Of a DNA stretch of 7,481 bases, positions 1 to 5,487 are shown in pieces (positions within the stretch are counted from its first letter, which is position 1; each line of letters starts with the position of its first letter). Both the position numbers and the translations under genes were made by a program. Source of the stretch: Elusimicrobiota bacterium (lineage in GTDB: Bacteria; Elusimicrobiota; Elusimicrobia; 2-02-FULL-39-32); the NCBI GenBank assembly GCA_023249835.1, contig JAHFBY010000071.1:1-7481 (forward strand). The letters run 5' to 3'. The notes under the pieces are model-generated. The model had not been told where the DNA came from and searched no databases. It saw only the letters and a list, made by a program, of their open reading frames with translations.

Positions 1-440
1 CCATAAAGTATCTCAAAAGGTATTTTGGCCACATTTTGATTTAAACTCTGGGCGTAATTTAACAAATAGGTGTCTTCTTTATATAAAGAGGTCACGGTTT
101 GATTGGCCCAAGAAAATCCAAAAGAGCCAAAACGTTTGGTTGGATGGGCAAAAGCAGCGTAGCTGGCATAAATTTTACGGTCGTCGGGCATATCGAGCCC
201 TAAGAAAAGTTTTTCGTGCGTAAACGCTATTTCCGACTGTTCCAACTGGGCGATTCCCGCGGGATTAAATAAAGAAGCGCTGGCGTCGTCCGACACCGAG
301 CTATAGGCCCCCCCCAACCCTTGAGCGCGCGCGCCCCAGCCGGTATCTTTAAAGGCGGCGTGCGCGCTGGAATTAAACGCAAACAGCGCAATTACTGCTG
401 CGGTCCAGACTTTCTTAAAAACCAAATCCATTAGTTTCAT
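1..440 (-). CDS. PorV/PorQ-type outer-membrane beta-barrel protein, N-terminal part
   Basis: The first 146 codons are present; the gene runs off the left window edge. Residues 1-29 are a Sec signal peptide (basic start, hydrophobic core about 11-22, AHA cleavage site near 26-28). Residues 34-64 carry the family signature: GWGARAQGLGGAYSSVSDD followed by ASASLFNPAGIA. This glycine-rich start and the NPAG turn are typical of the PorV/PorQ family, relatives of FadL-type barrels. In Bacteroidota PorV is the outer-membrane shuttle that hands type IX substrates to the sorting machinery; many family members in other phyla have no known role. The ATG at 440 lies 1 nt after the preceding stop and has no clear Shine-Dalgarno, so translation is probably coupled; an in-frame ATG at 431 is an alternative. 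Family assignment is firm, function is inferred. Confidence 0.85.
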   Translation of the reverse strand, partial: MKLMDLVFKKVWTAAVIALFAFNSSAHAAFKDTGWGARAQGLGGAYSSVSDDASASLFNPAGIAQLEQSEIAFTHEKLFLGLDMPDDRKIYASYAAFAHPTKRFGSFGFSWANQTVTSLYKEDTYLLNYAQSLNQNVAKIPFEILY

Positions 441-441
441 C

Positions 442-1710
442 TTATTTTGCCACCGCAATAACGCCGGAATAGATTTTGCCTTGAATATCGACCTGATAGA
501 TATAGGCGCCTGTTTCCACAACCTGACCAAAATCGTTGGTACCGTCCCAAATGGTCCGATCGGAGAAACTCTTAATTTGTCTGCCGGTGATGTCAAAAAT
601 TTTAACGGTAAAAGTTTGTCCGTCTAAACCGTCAAAGTTAGCGAAATCGTTTATCCCGTCTTGAGTGGCGGGGGTAATAATCCTTTCTTTGGGATGAATG
701 CTGCCGTTGTTGTTAGCCGCAAACAGCGCGTACAACGAAAAATGGGCGAGGTTGGCGGTTACGGTTTGCTCGTCTTGATTAACTTTTCCGCCGATCATGC
801 GCCATTCAAAGTTGTCCCACCAGAAAAGTTTTAGCGCTTTTACTGAAATGTTGGTGTCGTCAACTATACCGTCTTGGTCAAAATCATTATAGCCCAGGGT
901 CAACTCCACGGGTTTTTTAAATTGAGTGCGGTCAGGAATCAGCTCAATAAACGCGGCCGGCGTTTGGTCTAACACCATATTGGAAGCGGGCCGCATGTTT
1001 GCCGGCAAAGCTCCAGACTGTTTTAAACATAACTCAACGTTAGTGCCAGAGGCTAAAGATCCGTTAGTCATCTTTAAAGAAGCTAAACCGGCCGGCATTG
1101 CGGCTAGCGGCAAACTAAAGAAACCGGGCGCGCCGCTCGCGCTCATGTTCTGGCTCGCGCACACTTCGCCTTGAATTTTAATGGTTTGCGGGTCTTCCGC
1201 GCTCCTAAAGGTGTGCGTCTTATTTTTACCCTTAAAGACGATATAGTATTCAATTCCCGGAGCCACCATAACTTCTTTGGGCAACTGCGCGCGTCCGGTA
1301 AACATTTTGCTGTTTACGGGCGCGCCTTTAATGCTGCCTGCTACGGAATTGCCGTTATTTACGACCTTATAGTTAGAGAACGCGGAAGTAGTATAAACCG
1401 TGTTGGTGTCCCCTTGCACGCGGTAATAAAGTTCAGCGTCAGGCGAATCTGCTGATATAAAGGAAGCCGAAAGGATAAGTTTGGTGTTGCCCAAACTCAA
1501 GGAAACTGCGTTATGTATAATTGCGTTAAATTGGGTTTCGCTATAAACGGAACTGCCGGACGTTTCTGCCCCGCCCGTTGCCGCCAGCTTTTGCAAAGAA
1601 GTAAAAGACCAAACTAAATTGGGCGTTCCCATAAATAATATCATCGCCATCCCCATATTAAGGAAGGAAGCGAATATTGATTTAAAGGAAACAGTACGGC
1701 GTTTATTCAT
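442..1710 (-). CDS. Secreted multidomain protein with type-B T9SS/FlgD-like C-terminal domain
   Basis: A 422-aa protein. Residues 1-36 form a signal peptide (MNKRRTVSFK, then a Met-rich hydrophobic core). Residues about 68-180 look like a beta-sandwich (AELYYRVQG ... PGIEYYIVFKG), as in Fn3-like or carbohydrate-module folds. Residues 252-330 hold a stretch of the type often seen in large secreted proteins: FKKPVELTLGYNDFDQDGIV, whose DFDQDGIVDD is a calcium-loop-like acidic motif, then KLFWWDNFEWRMIG and HFSLYALFA. Residues 341-422 match the gliding-motility/CHU_C or FlgD Ig-like C-terminal pattern: RIITPATQDGIND, VKIFDITGRQIK, WDGTNDFGQ, GAYIYQV, and a final GVIAVAK. In Bacteroidota such domains mark type IX secretion cargo; FlgD-like domains elsewhere can be purely structural. 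The ATG at 1710 overlaps the upstream stop by 8 nt; a TTG at 1722 is possible but less likely. The PorV-like gene follows 1 nt later, which fits a cargo/shuttle pair. Confidence 0.8.
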   Translation of the reverse strand: MNKRRTVSFKSIFASFLNMGMAMILFMGTPNLVWSFTSLQKLAATGGAETSGSSVYSETQFNAIIHNAVSLSLGNTKLILSASFISADSPDAELYYRVQGDTNTVYTTSAFSNYKVVNNGNSVAGSIKGAPVNSKMFTGRAQLPKEVMVAPGIEYYIVFKGKNKTHTFRSAEDPQTIKIQGEVCASQNMSASGAPGFFSLPLAAMPAGLASLKMTNGSLASGTNVELCLKQSGALPANMRPASNMVLDQTPAAFIELIPDRTQFKKPVELTLGYNDFDQDGIVDDTNISVKALKLFWWDNFEWRMIGGKVNQDEQTVTANLAHFSLYALFAANNNGSIHPKERIITPATQDGINDFANFDGLDGQTFTVKIFDITGRQIKSFSDRTIWDGTNDFGQVVETGAYIYQVDIQGKIYSGVIAVAK

Positions 1711-3166
1711 AGAATATTTCAATAATTATTTGATTTGATTTATAAGTTCTTCCTGCCAGCGCTTTGCTAAAATCAGCCGCTATATAAAGGTAGTTCGGAG
1801 ATATTCCGCCCAACCAAGAGGTGCTTGTCCCGTTACCTTCGGCATGATGTATCCCGCGAAAGTATTGCCAAATTGCCGCATAATCGTTATAACTGCCGTT
1901 TGAGACCAAAGCTTCATTAGTGGATGTTGTGGTGGTGTTGTCTTTAGTGTTTAAATCCAACATCCAAGAAAAAGCCGCATAACAAGAGCCTTCAAAGTAA
2001 GTGGCCCAAAGCCGGTCTTTAAGCGTGGCAACGCTATTGGTTGTTCCGGAAGCGCAGGTAGAACTCGCGTCTACTCCCTGTTTAACCGTTAAATTGCTCG
2101 GACTCTTCTCCCACTGAATTCGCCAAGCTAAAGGCACAGGCTGAGATTCGGGAAGCTCCTTAGCCACTAGTCCGGCAGGGTTATTGGTTGAAGAAGTTCC
2201 CACGAACGGAATTCCGGTATATTTAGGGCTGGCGCCTGACGCCATATTGTCGGTATAGATTTGCATTTGCCACCAAGGGTTATACGAGGTTACGCCGGAA
2301 TTCGGGTCATAATCCGGATCGCAGGCATTGTAATAAGAAACGTCCAATTGAATGTACTCATTAGCTAACCTCCAGCCGGAATGGGGTTCGCGCGCCGCCG
2401 CTAAATCGGAATTGCTGGAACTCCAACTTAAGACTTTGCTGGTAACTTCAGCGTCGTTGCTGATCTTCTTTACCGTAGCGCTAAAGGTCCCGCCGGTGCA
2501 CGCGAGGTTCTTCTTTTTCCAAACCACGTTATCAATCCAGAACGTCCCTTTGGTTGACCCTTCCCGGTAAAATCCAACCGGAAAAGTAATTTTGTCAATC
2601 TGGAAAGGATTGATCGAGGCATATTTTGAATACTTCCAGTCATCAAGATCCTGCCGCAGTAAATACCATTGGTTATTGTCCGGCCACCAGGTATCCGCGT
2701 TCTCGCTCAACTTTTCCCAATATAAGGAGTGGGTTCCATCGTCTCCGTTCCATGAGGTCATTATAGTAACCCCCATACCGCTCGTCCGGCGTCCGTTGAA
2801 CTCGATAAAGCCGCCGTCATAATCAGACATATCCTTGGGGCTGGCAGCGTCGCCCACCCCAAACCGAACAAGCCATCCGCCGTTGGTGCTGCCGGAAGAA
2901 ACGCACATTACGGAACTTCCTCCTTCAATATAGTCCGTATTGTAACTGCTCACTCCCTGCAAGATAGTGCATCCGTCATTAAACAAGACAGCGTCCGCAT
3001 TGGGAGCGTTATACAGCGTTACTCCCGGATAAGTTTCAGTGACAATGCCATAGATATCACTGGACGCCAACAAAATAGCGGGAGCAAGGACCAGGGAACA
3101 GATTCCAATAAACATAATTAGAATCCGGAGCAGTGGAGAGCGTTGTCGTTGTTTAGGTTTATGCAT
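1703..3166 (-). CDS. Secreted two-domain adhesin-like protein: carbohydrate-binding-like N-domain plus subunit-like C-domain
   Basis: A 487-aa protein. Start chosen at ATG 3166 because a strong Shine-Dalgarno lies 9 nt upstream and a Sec signal peptide begins there (MHKPKQRQRS, hydrophobic 11-34, cleavage near ASS). The frame stays open to 3397 but the extra stretch is not signal-like. Residues about 38-218 resemble galactose-binding-like/CBM11- or CIA30-type beta-sandwich modules: GGWLVRFGV, MSDYDGGFIEF, NNQWYLLRQDLDDW, then GTFWIDNVVW, a typical last strand. Residues 225-487 align with the whole mature product of 4100-5023: IYTDN, NPAGL, PLAWRI, GIHHAEG, and the tail SPNYLYIAADF ... IIIEIFYE. 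So a ligand-binding-like head is attached to a subunit-like domain. The gene follows the chaperone gene and overlaps the next gene by 8 nt. I do not know a named family for the C-domain. The head-domain call is by pattern and moderately sure; the paralogy is visible directly. Confidence 0.8.
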   Translation of the reverse strand: MHKPKQRQRSPLLRILIMFIGICSLVLAPAILLASSDIYGIVTETYPGVTLYNAPNADAVLFNDGCTILQGVSSYNTDYIEGGSSVMCVSSGSTNGGWLVRFGVGDAASPKDMSDYDGGFIEFNGRRTSGMGVTIMTSWNGDDGTHSLYWEKLSENADTWWPDNNQWYLLRQDLDDWKYSKYASINPFQIDKITFPVGFYREGSTKGTFWIDNVVWKKKNLACTGGTFSATVKKISNDAEVTSKVLSWSSSNSDLAAAREPHSGWRLANEYIQLDVSYYNACDPDYDPNSGVTSYNPWWQMQIYTDNMASGASPKYTGIPFVGTSSTNNPAGLVAKELPESQPVPLAWRIQWEKSPSNLTVKQGVDASSTCASGTTNSVATLKDRLWATYFEGSCYAAFSWMLDLNTKDNTTTTSTNEALVSNGSYNDYAAIWQYFRGIHHAEGNGTSTSWLGGISPNYLYIAADFSKALAGRTYKSNQIIIEIFYE

Positions 3167-3174
3167 GTTGATTA

Positions 3175-3181
3175 CCCTCCC
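3175..3181 (-). promoter_or_regulatory. Strong Shine-Dalgarno deciding the start at 3166
   Basis: On the minus strand the sequence reads GGGAGGG, with GGAGG ending 9 nt before the ATG at 3166. It is the only good ribosome-binding site near the possible starts of this frame, and it places the signal peptide at the N terminus. It therefore argues against the 77-codon upstream extension and against the in-frame ATG at 3232, which has no Shine-Dalgarno. Confidence 0.8.
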
Positions 3182-3202
3182 TGCTCTGTCCTTGGCCGCC
3201 GG

Positions 3203-3243
3203 CTGCGCATTCCCAGGTGTGTTCCCCCCCATGGAATACGCAG
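3203..3243 (-). repeat. Intercistronic hairpin (11-bp stem) between chaperone and adhesin-like genes
   Basis: The arms at 3203-3213 and 3233-3243 are inverted repeats. As minus-strand RNA, CTGCGTATTCC pairs with GGAATGCGCAG over 11 bp with one G-U wobble, around a 19-nt loop that contains a run of seven G. It lies 36 nt upstream of the ATG at 3166, in the only sizeable gap of the operon. No U-tract follows (the next bases are CCGGCGGCC), so it is not a canonical intrinsic terminator. A role as an RNA-processing or stability element that sets the ratio of the upstream and downstream products is inference. Confidence 0.6.
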
Positions 3244-3296
3244 CGCAGGTGTTGAACGTTGAATGAACATTTTGGCTGATTTTATGCGCAAACTGT

Positions 3297-4097
3297 TTAT
3301 TCACTGGTTTCAATCTCCCCGTTATTTTGAATTTTAAACTTCTTTGACTTATCCAACACTTTGCCTGGCCCGCTGTTGAGCATAAGAGTCGCCTCATAGT
3401 CGCCGGGTTCTAAGAAACAATTGCTGATTGAAACAACGATCTCTTTGTCTTTCCCCGGATAAACCGGACGAGTGTCGGACACTACTGCGCGGCAAAGTTC
3501 CGAACCGTCTTTAGACAATTTCAGAAAACCTTCAGGCCGTACGTGTACATTGCCTGTGTTTATAACTGAAATGTTGGCTTCCAGGTTTCCGGTACTCTTC
3601 ATTACGAGCTTGACGCTCTCAATGTTCCAGGCTTTTTTTTCGGTGCCTTCGGCAGTCACATAAAGCGAGACGCTTAACTTCATCCGAACCCCGCTATCCG
3701 CGTCCGGCAGAAAAGAGATCATTGCCGCGGAAACTCCCACGGCGCTCGTGGGCAAGTTCACGGTATAGGCAATAGTCTTTTTTTCCTCAGACTCAAGATA
3801 AAAAGAGCTTGTTTGCAGAGTGAGCCAATCCGAAAGTTTGAAGCTCAAATTTTCGGACAAAACAACCCAGTCCCGAACTTGAACGTCAATATTGGATCCT
3901 TTGGGTTCATTATTTTGAACGGTGATGACCCCTTGCCGTTTACTGCCCGGAGCAAGAGTCATTTCCGTTCGCGTAGGATAGACCGTCAACCCTGCCCAAA
4001 CTTGCGGCCATTGGGCCAGGGCGCCGAAAAACATGAACGTCCAGAAGACCTTTTTCATCATGACTTTTAATTCGCTCACAAAGCGCCTCATCTTCAT
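3297..4097 (-). CDS. Periplasmic PapD-like (fimbrial-type) chaperone-like protein
   Basis: A 266-aa protein with a signal peptide (MMKKVFWTFMFFGALA ... VWA, cleavage near 35) and two Ig-like domains. Domain 1 (about 37-149) follows the PapD/fimbrial chaperone pattern: VYPTRTEMTLAPG, then VITVQNNE, SDWLTLQTSSFYLESEEKK, and YTVNLPTSAVGVSAAMISF. Arg43 sits where PapD-type chaperones keep the Arg that anchors the subunit C terminus; the partner Lys is not obvious in the last strand of this domain (SVSLYVTAEG). Domain 2 (about 155-256) has VINTGNVHVRPEG, PVYPGKDKE and LEPGDYEATLML, with two Cys (202, 227) that could form a disulfide. It starts 2 nt after the upstream subunit-like gene, which fits a chaperone for the two paralogous secreted proteins on either side. 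Start ATG 4097 is taken for coupling; ATG 4061 or 4058 would begin directly at the signal peptide. The fold call is good; the client is inferred. Confidence 0.75.
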   Translation of the reverse strand: MKMRRFVSELKVMMKKVFWTFMFFGALAQWPQVWAGLTVYPTRTEMTLAPGSKRQGVITVQNNEPKGSNIDVQVRDWVVLSENLSFKLSDWLTLQTSSFYLESEEKKTIAYTVNLPTSAVGVSAAMISFLPDADSGVRMKLSVSLYVTAEGTEKKAWNIESVKLVMKSTGNLEANISVINTGNVHVRPEGFLKLSKDGSELCRAVVSDTRPVYPGKDKEIVVSISNCFLEPGDYEATLMLNSGPGKVLDKSKKFKIQNNGEIETSE

Positions 4098-4099
4098 AT

Positions 4100-5023
4100 T
4101 TACTCGAAGTAAGTCTCCACCACTATGTTGGTCCTATAACTCAGCCCGGATTGAGCGTTTGTAAAGTTAGCAGTGAAGTAAATATAGTCCGGCGACGAGG
4201 TGTCCCCGTAACTTACTCCCTTGGTTAGACCTTGCGCATAGTGGATACCGTATTCCGCGTCTTTCAATTTTACGCTATCAGCGTCAGATTGCGGGAACGC
4301 GCTCGTACAAGCGGTATTGTCCGTGTTTTGGAGCGTAGCTGCGTCCATTAAGAAATGGTATGCAGGGAACGTGGGGCCAAAAGATTCCGGATACAAATAC
4401 GCGCAGGAAGTTGTTATGCTCACTCCATTAACAACGCCAATGGATGAACCTGTTACCGAACTGTTCACCATTTGCTTTGCGTTTAGAGTTGCGGAACTAG
4501 AAGTCAACGGGGAATCAGTAATCAGCCAAGCCATAGGCAAAATTGACCAGGAAGATGAATTGGTGGCAAACAAACCTGCCGGATCCAAATTATTACCTGA
4601 TTTCCATGAGCTACTTAACGTCTCTGATGACTTAAACAGTCCGGTTTTACTCGTAGCCAGAGTAGTGTCAAAAGTATTGTCCGTATAAATACGAATAGAC
4701 GAACTGGACTGAGTTAAGCTTGAAAACATCACCATGTAGCTGTCCGCTTTAACCCATTCGGTCGAGCCTAACGACAAGCTATTCGAAAGCCACGTCACTG
4801 ACGACATTTCCACGTTATCGGAAAGACGATAGTAGCGCAAACTAACGAACGCCGTTCCCTGGAGTTGACTTAAGTTCGCGTTACCCGAGATCCCGTACTT
4901 AATTTTAGACTCGAAGGTCGCCTCAGCTTTGGGGATACCGGCAACCAGCGCCGAACCCAGGATAGCTAAGAAAGTTAGCCAGCGGACAAACCTCCACTTT
5001 AGTTTTTGTGTTATTTTAGTCAT
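4100..5023 (-). CDS. Secreted subunit-like protein of unrecognised family, paralogous to the C-domain of the adhesin-like protein
   Basis: A 307-aa protein. Start chosen at ATG 5023, 8 nt after GGAGG, where a clean signal peptide begins (MTKITQKLKWRFVRW, hydrophobic 15-30, cleavage after AEA at 33-35). A second in-frame ATG at 5098 with its own AGGAG would add 25 polar residues. The mature part is rich in Ser/Thr and beta-strand-like. Residues 55-307 align with residues 225-487 of the 1703-3166 product: SDNVEMSSVTW, IYTDN, DPAGL, PMAWLI, GIHYAQG, and SPDYIYFTANF to the end. The C terminus GLSYRTNIVVETYFE has alternating hydrophobics, a penultimate aromatic and a Gly 15 residues from the end, a layout similar to chaperone-usher pilins. 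It is first in the operon and followed after 2 nt by the chaperone. A structural subunit of a surface fibre or coat is an inference; I do not recognise the family. Confidence 0.75.
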   Translation of the reverse strand: MTKITQKLKWRFVRWLTFLAILGSALVAGIPKAEATFESKIKYGISGNANLSQLQGTAFVSLRYYRLSDNVEMSSVTWLSNSLSLGSTEWVKADSYMVMFSSLTQSSSSIRIYTDNTFDTTLATSKTGLFKSSETLSSSWKSGNNLDPAGLFATNSSSWSILPMAWLITDSPLTSSSATLNAKQMVNSSVTGSSIGVVNGVSITTSCAYLYPESFGPTFPAYHFLMDAATLQNTDNTACTSAFPQSDADSVKLKDAEYGIHYAQGLTKGVSYGDTSSPDYIYFTANFTNAQSGLSYRTNIVVETYFE

Positions 5024-5030
5024 TTTACTT

Positions 5031-5038
5031 TCCTCCTT
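5031..5038 (-). promoter_or_regulatory. Near-perfect Shine-Dalgarno for the start at 5023
   Basis: Minus-strand AAGGAGGA with GGAGG 8 nt before ATG 5023. It is stronger than the AGGAG at 5109-5113 that serves the alternative upstream ATG at 5098 (10-nt spacing), so 5023 is the preferred start, in agreement with the position of the signal peptide. Confidence 0.75.
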
Positions 5039-5094
5039 GTGTTTTGTTTTAACTTCAGAATTTGCTGCATTTACTGACTGACTGCTGCATTTTT

Positions 5095-5172
5095 TCATTT
5101 TATTTCATCTCCTATTTTTTTTGTTGGTTTAGACATAAAAATGGCATAGTGCGCCCATAGAAAGCTGCTCAT
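5095..5172 (-). CDS. Possible leader peptide (25 codons) overlapping the alternative start at 5098
   Basis: An ATG at 5172 opens a 25-residue frame (begins MSSFLWAHYAIFMSKP, ends GDEIK) whose TGA at 5097-5095 overlaps the ATG at 5098 in an ATGA arrangement. The Shine-Dalgarno before 5172 is poor. It could be a translated leader coupled to the operon's first gene or a chance frame. No homology is recognised; listed because of the overlap geometry only. Confidence 0.2.
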   Translation of the reverse strand: MSSFLWAHYAIFMSKPTKKIGDEIK

Positions 5173-5207
5173 AGCTACAATTTACCTGGTTTTTGCTTAC
5201 AAATACT

Positions 5208-5229
5208 TAAACTTTATGTAAACTTTATG
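5208..5229. repeat. Two perfect tandem copies of an 11-bp motif
   Basis: TAAACTTTATG occurs at 5208-5218 and again at 5219-5229 with no gap, followed by TAAC. The 11-bp period is about one helical turn, so both copies face the same side of the DNA, as in operator pairs for a regulator. It lies upstream of the first gene of the surface operon. Regulatory function is inference; slippage in AT-rich DNA is the alternative. Confidence 0.6.
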
Positions 5230-5264
5230 TAACAATTTAATTTAATTATTTCGACATGCACACT

Positions 5265-5318
5265 AGGGCTGAAATACGAAGCTGACGGGGAGTGGGGGTG
5301 AACGATTATTTCAGCCCT
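5265..5318. repeat. 12-bp perfect inverted repeat with 30-nt G-rich loop
   Basis: AGGGCTGAAATA at 5265-5276 is the exact reverse complement of 5307-5318. The 30-nt loop on the plus strand contains GGGGAGTGGGGG. On the plus strand only TTTT follows; on the minus strand no T-run follows, so a terminator is doubtful in either direction. A second GGGCT at 5346-5350 could pair with the AGCCC of the right arm as an alternative, shorter stem. It lies between the antitoxin-like unit and the surface operon and could insulate them, be a leader structure, or be a regulator site. Confidence 0.6.
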
Positions 5319-5434
5319 TTTCATAGCTATTATTTTAGCATAATTGGGCTAAAAAATTACCCATAAACACAACTAATATAATTCAAAAGTGAGTTAAATT
5401 ATATAAATTGTACTTATTATATTAATTCAACAAA

Positions 5435-5464
5435 ATTTATTGCCAGGCGGGATTGTAAACGGGT
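5435..5464. repeat. 30-bp direct repeat, copy A (fused to toxin-like stub)
   Basis: Matches 5762-5791 over 30 bp with a single mismatch (C versus G at position 26); the first 25 bases are identical. The spacing is 327 bp. On the minus strand it encodes VYNPAWQ-stop, the same tail as the receiver-like protein, but here it is joined to a different short reading frame. Confidence 0.9.
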
Positions 5465-5487
5465 TTAAATTGAACCTGATGGTTCAT
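5437..5487 (-). pseudogene. Toxin-gene stub (16 codons), likely remnant of a RelE/ParE-type toxin
   Basis: The ATG at 5487 overlaps the TGA of the antitoxin-like gene in an ATGA junction, the classic spacing of antitoxin-toxin pairs. The frame reads MNHQVQFKPVYNPAWQ-stop. The first nine residues fit the first strand of RelE/ParE toxins (M-x-Y/H-x-V-x-F-x-P); the last seven are encoded by the direct repeat shared with the 3' end of the receiver-like gene. The simplest reading is that a toxin gene lost nearly all its coding sequence and now ends in repeat DNA. With so few residues, the toxin origin is an inference from position and pattern; a genuine tiny peptide is the alternative. Confidence 0.4.

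Larger units (their letters stand above)
5099..5436. other. AT-rich non-coding leader/promoter region of the surface operon
   Basis: About 340 bp without a convincing gene, markedly more AT-rich than its surroundings. It holds an 11-bp tandem repeat, a 12-bp inverted repeat with a G-rich loop, and three CATAG motifs (5145, 5156, 5170, plus strand). The operon promoter must lie here or further upstream. One candidate on the minus strand is an extended -10, TGCTAAAAT (5332-5340), without a good -35; it would start a leader of about 300 nt beginning just before the inverted repeat. TATAAT at 5398-5403 also occurs but has no -35 at the right distance. I could not match the leader to a riboswitch class I know. 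Confidence 0.5.

Noticed and set aside
926..1455. Plus-strand open frames of 82 and 94 codons inside 442-1710
   Set aside because: Antisense shadows of a well-supported secreted protein; no domain, signal or ribosome-binding support.
3203..3243. Intrinsic terminator
   Set aside because: The stem is good but is followed by GC-rich sequence with no U-tract, and the operon continues downstream.
3167..3397. Open frame extending the 1703-3166 gene by 77 codons up to 3397
   Set aside because: It overlaps the chaperone gene end, has no signal-like N terminus, and the strong Shine-Dalgarno at 3175-3181 and the signal peptide both point to 3166.
1..5098. A complete classical chaperone-usher or complete type IX system
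   Set aside because: No usher, SprA, PorU or motor genes are in the window; only parts with related patterns are present.
5099..5230. Riboswitch in the surface operon leader
   Set aside because: I looked for conserved cores of c-di-GMP, preQ1, fluoride and cobalamin classes and saw none; not searched with covariance models.
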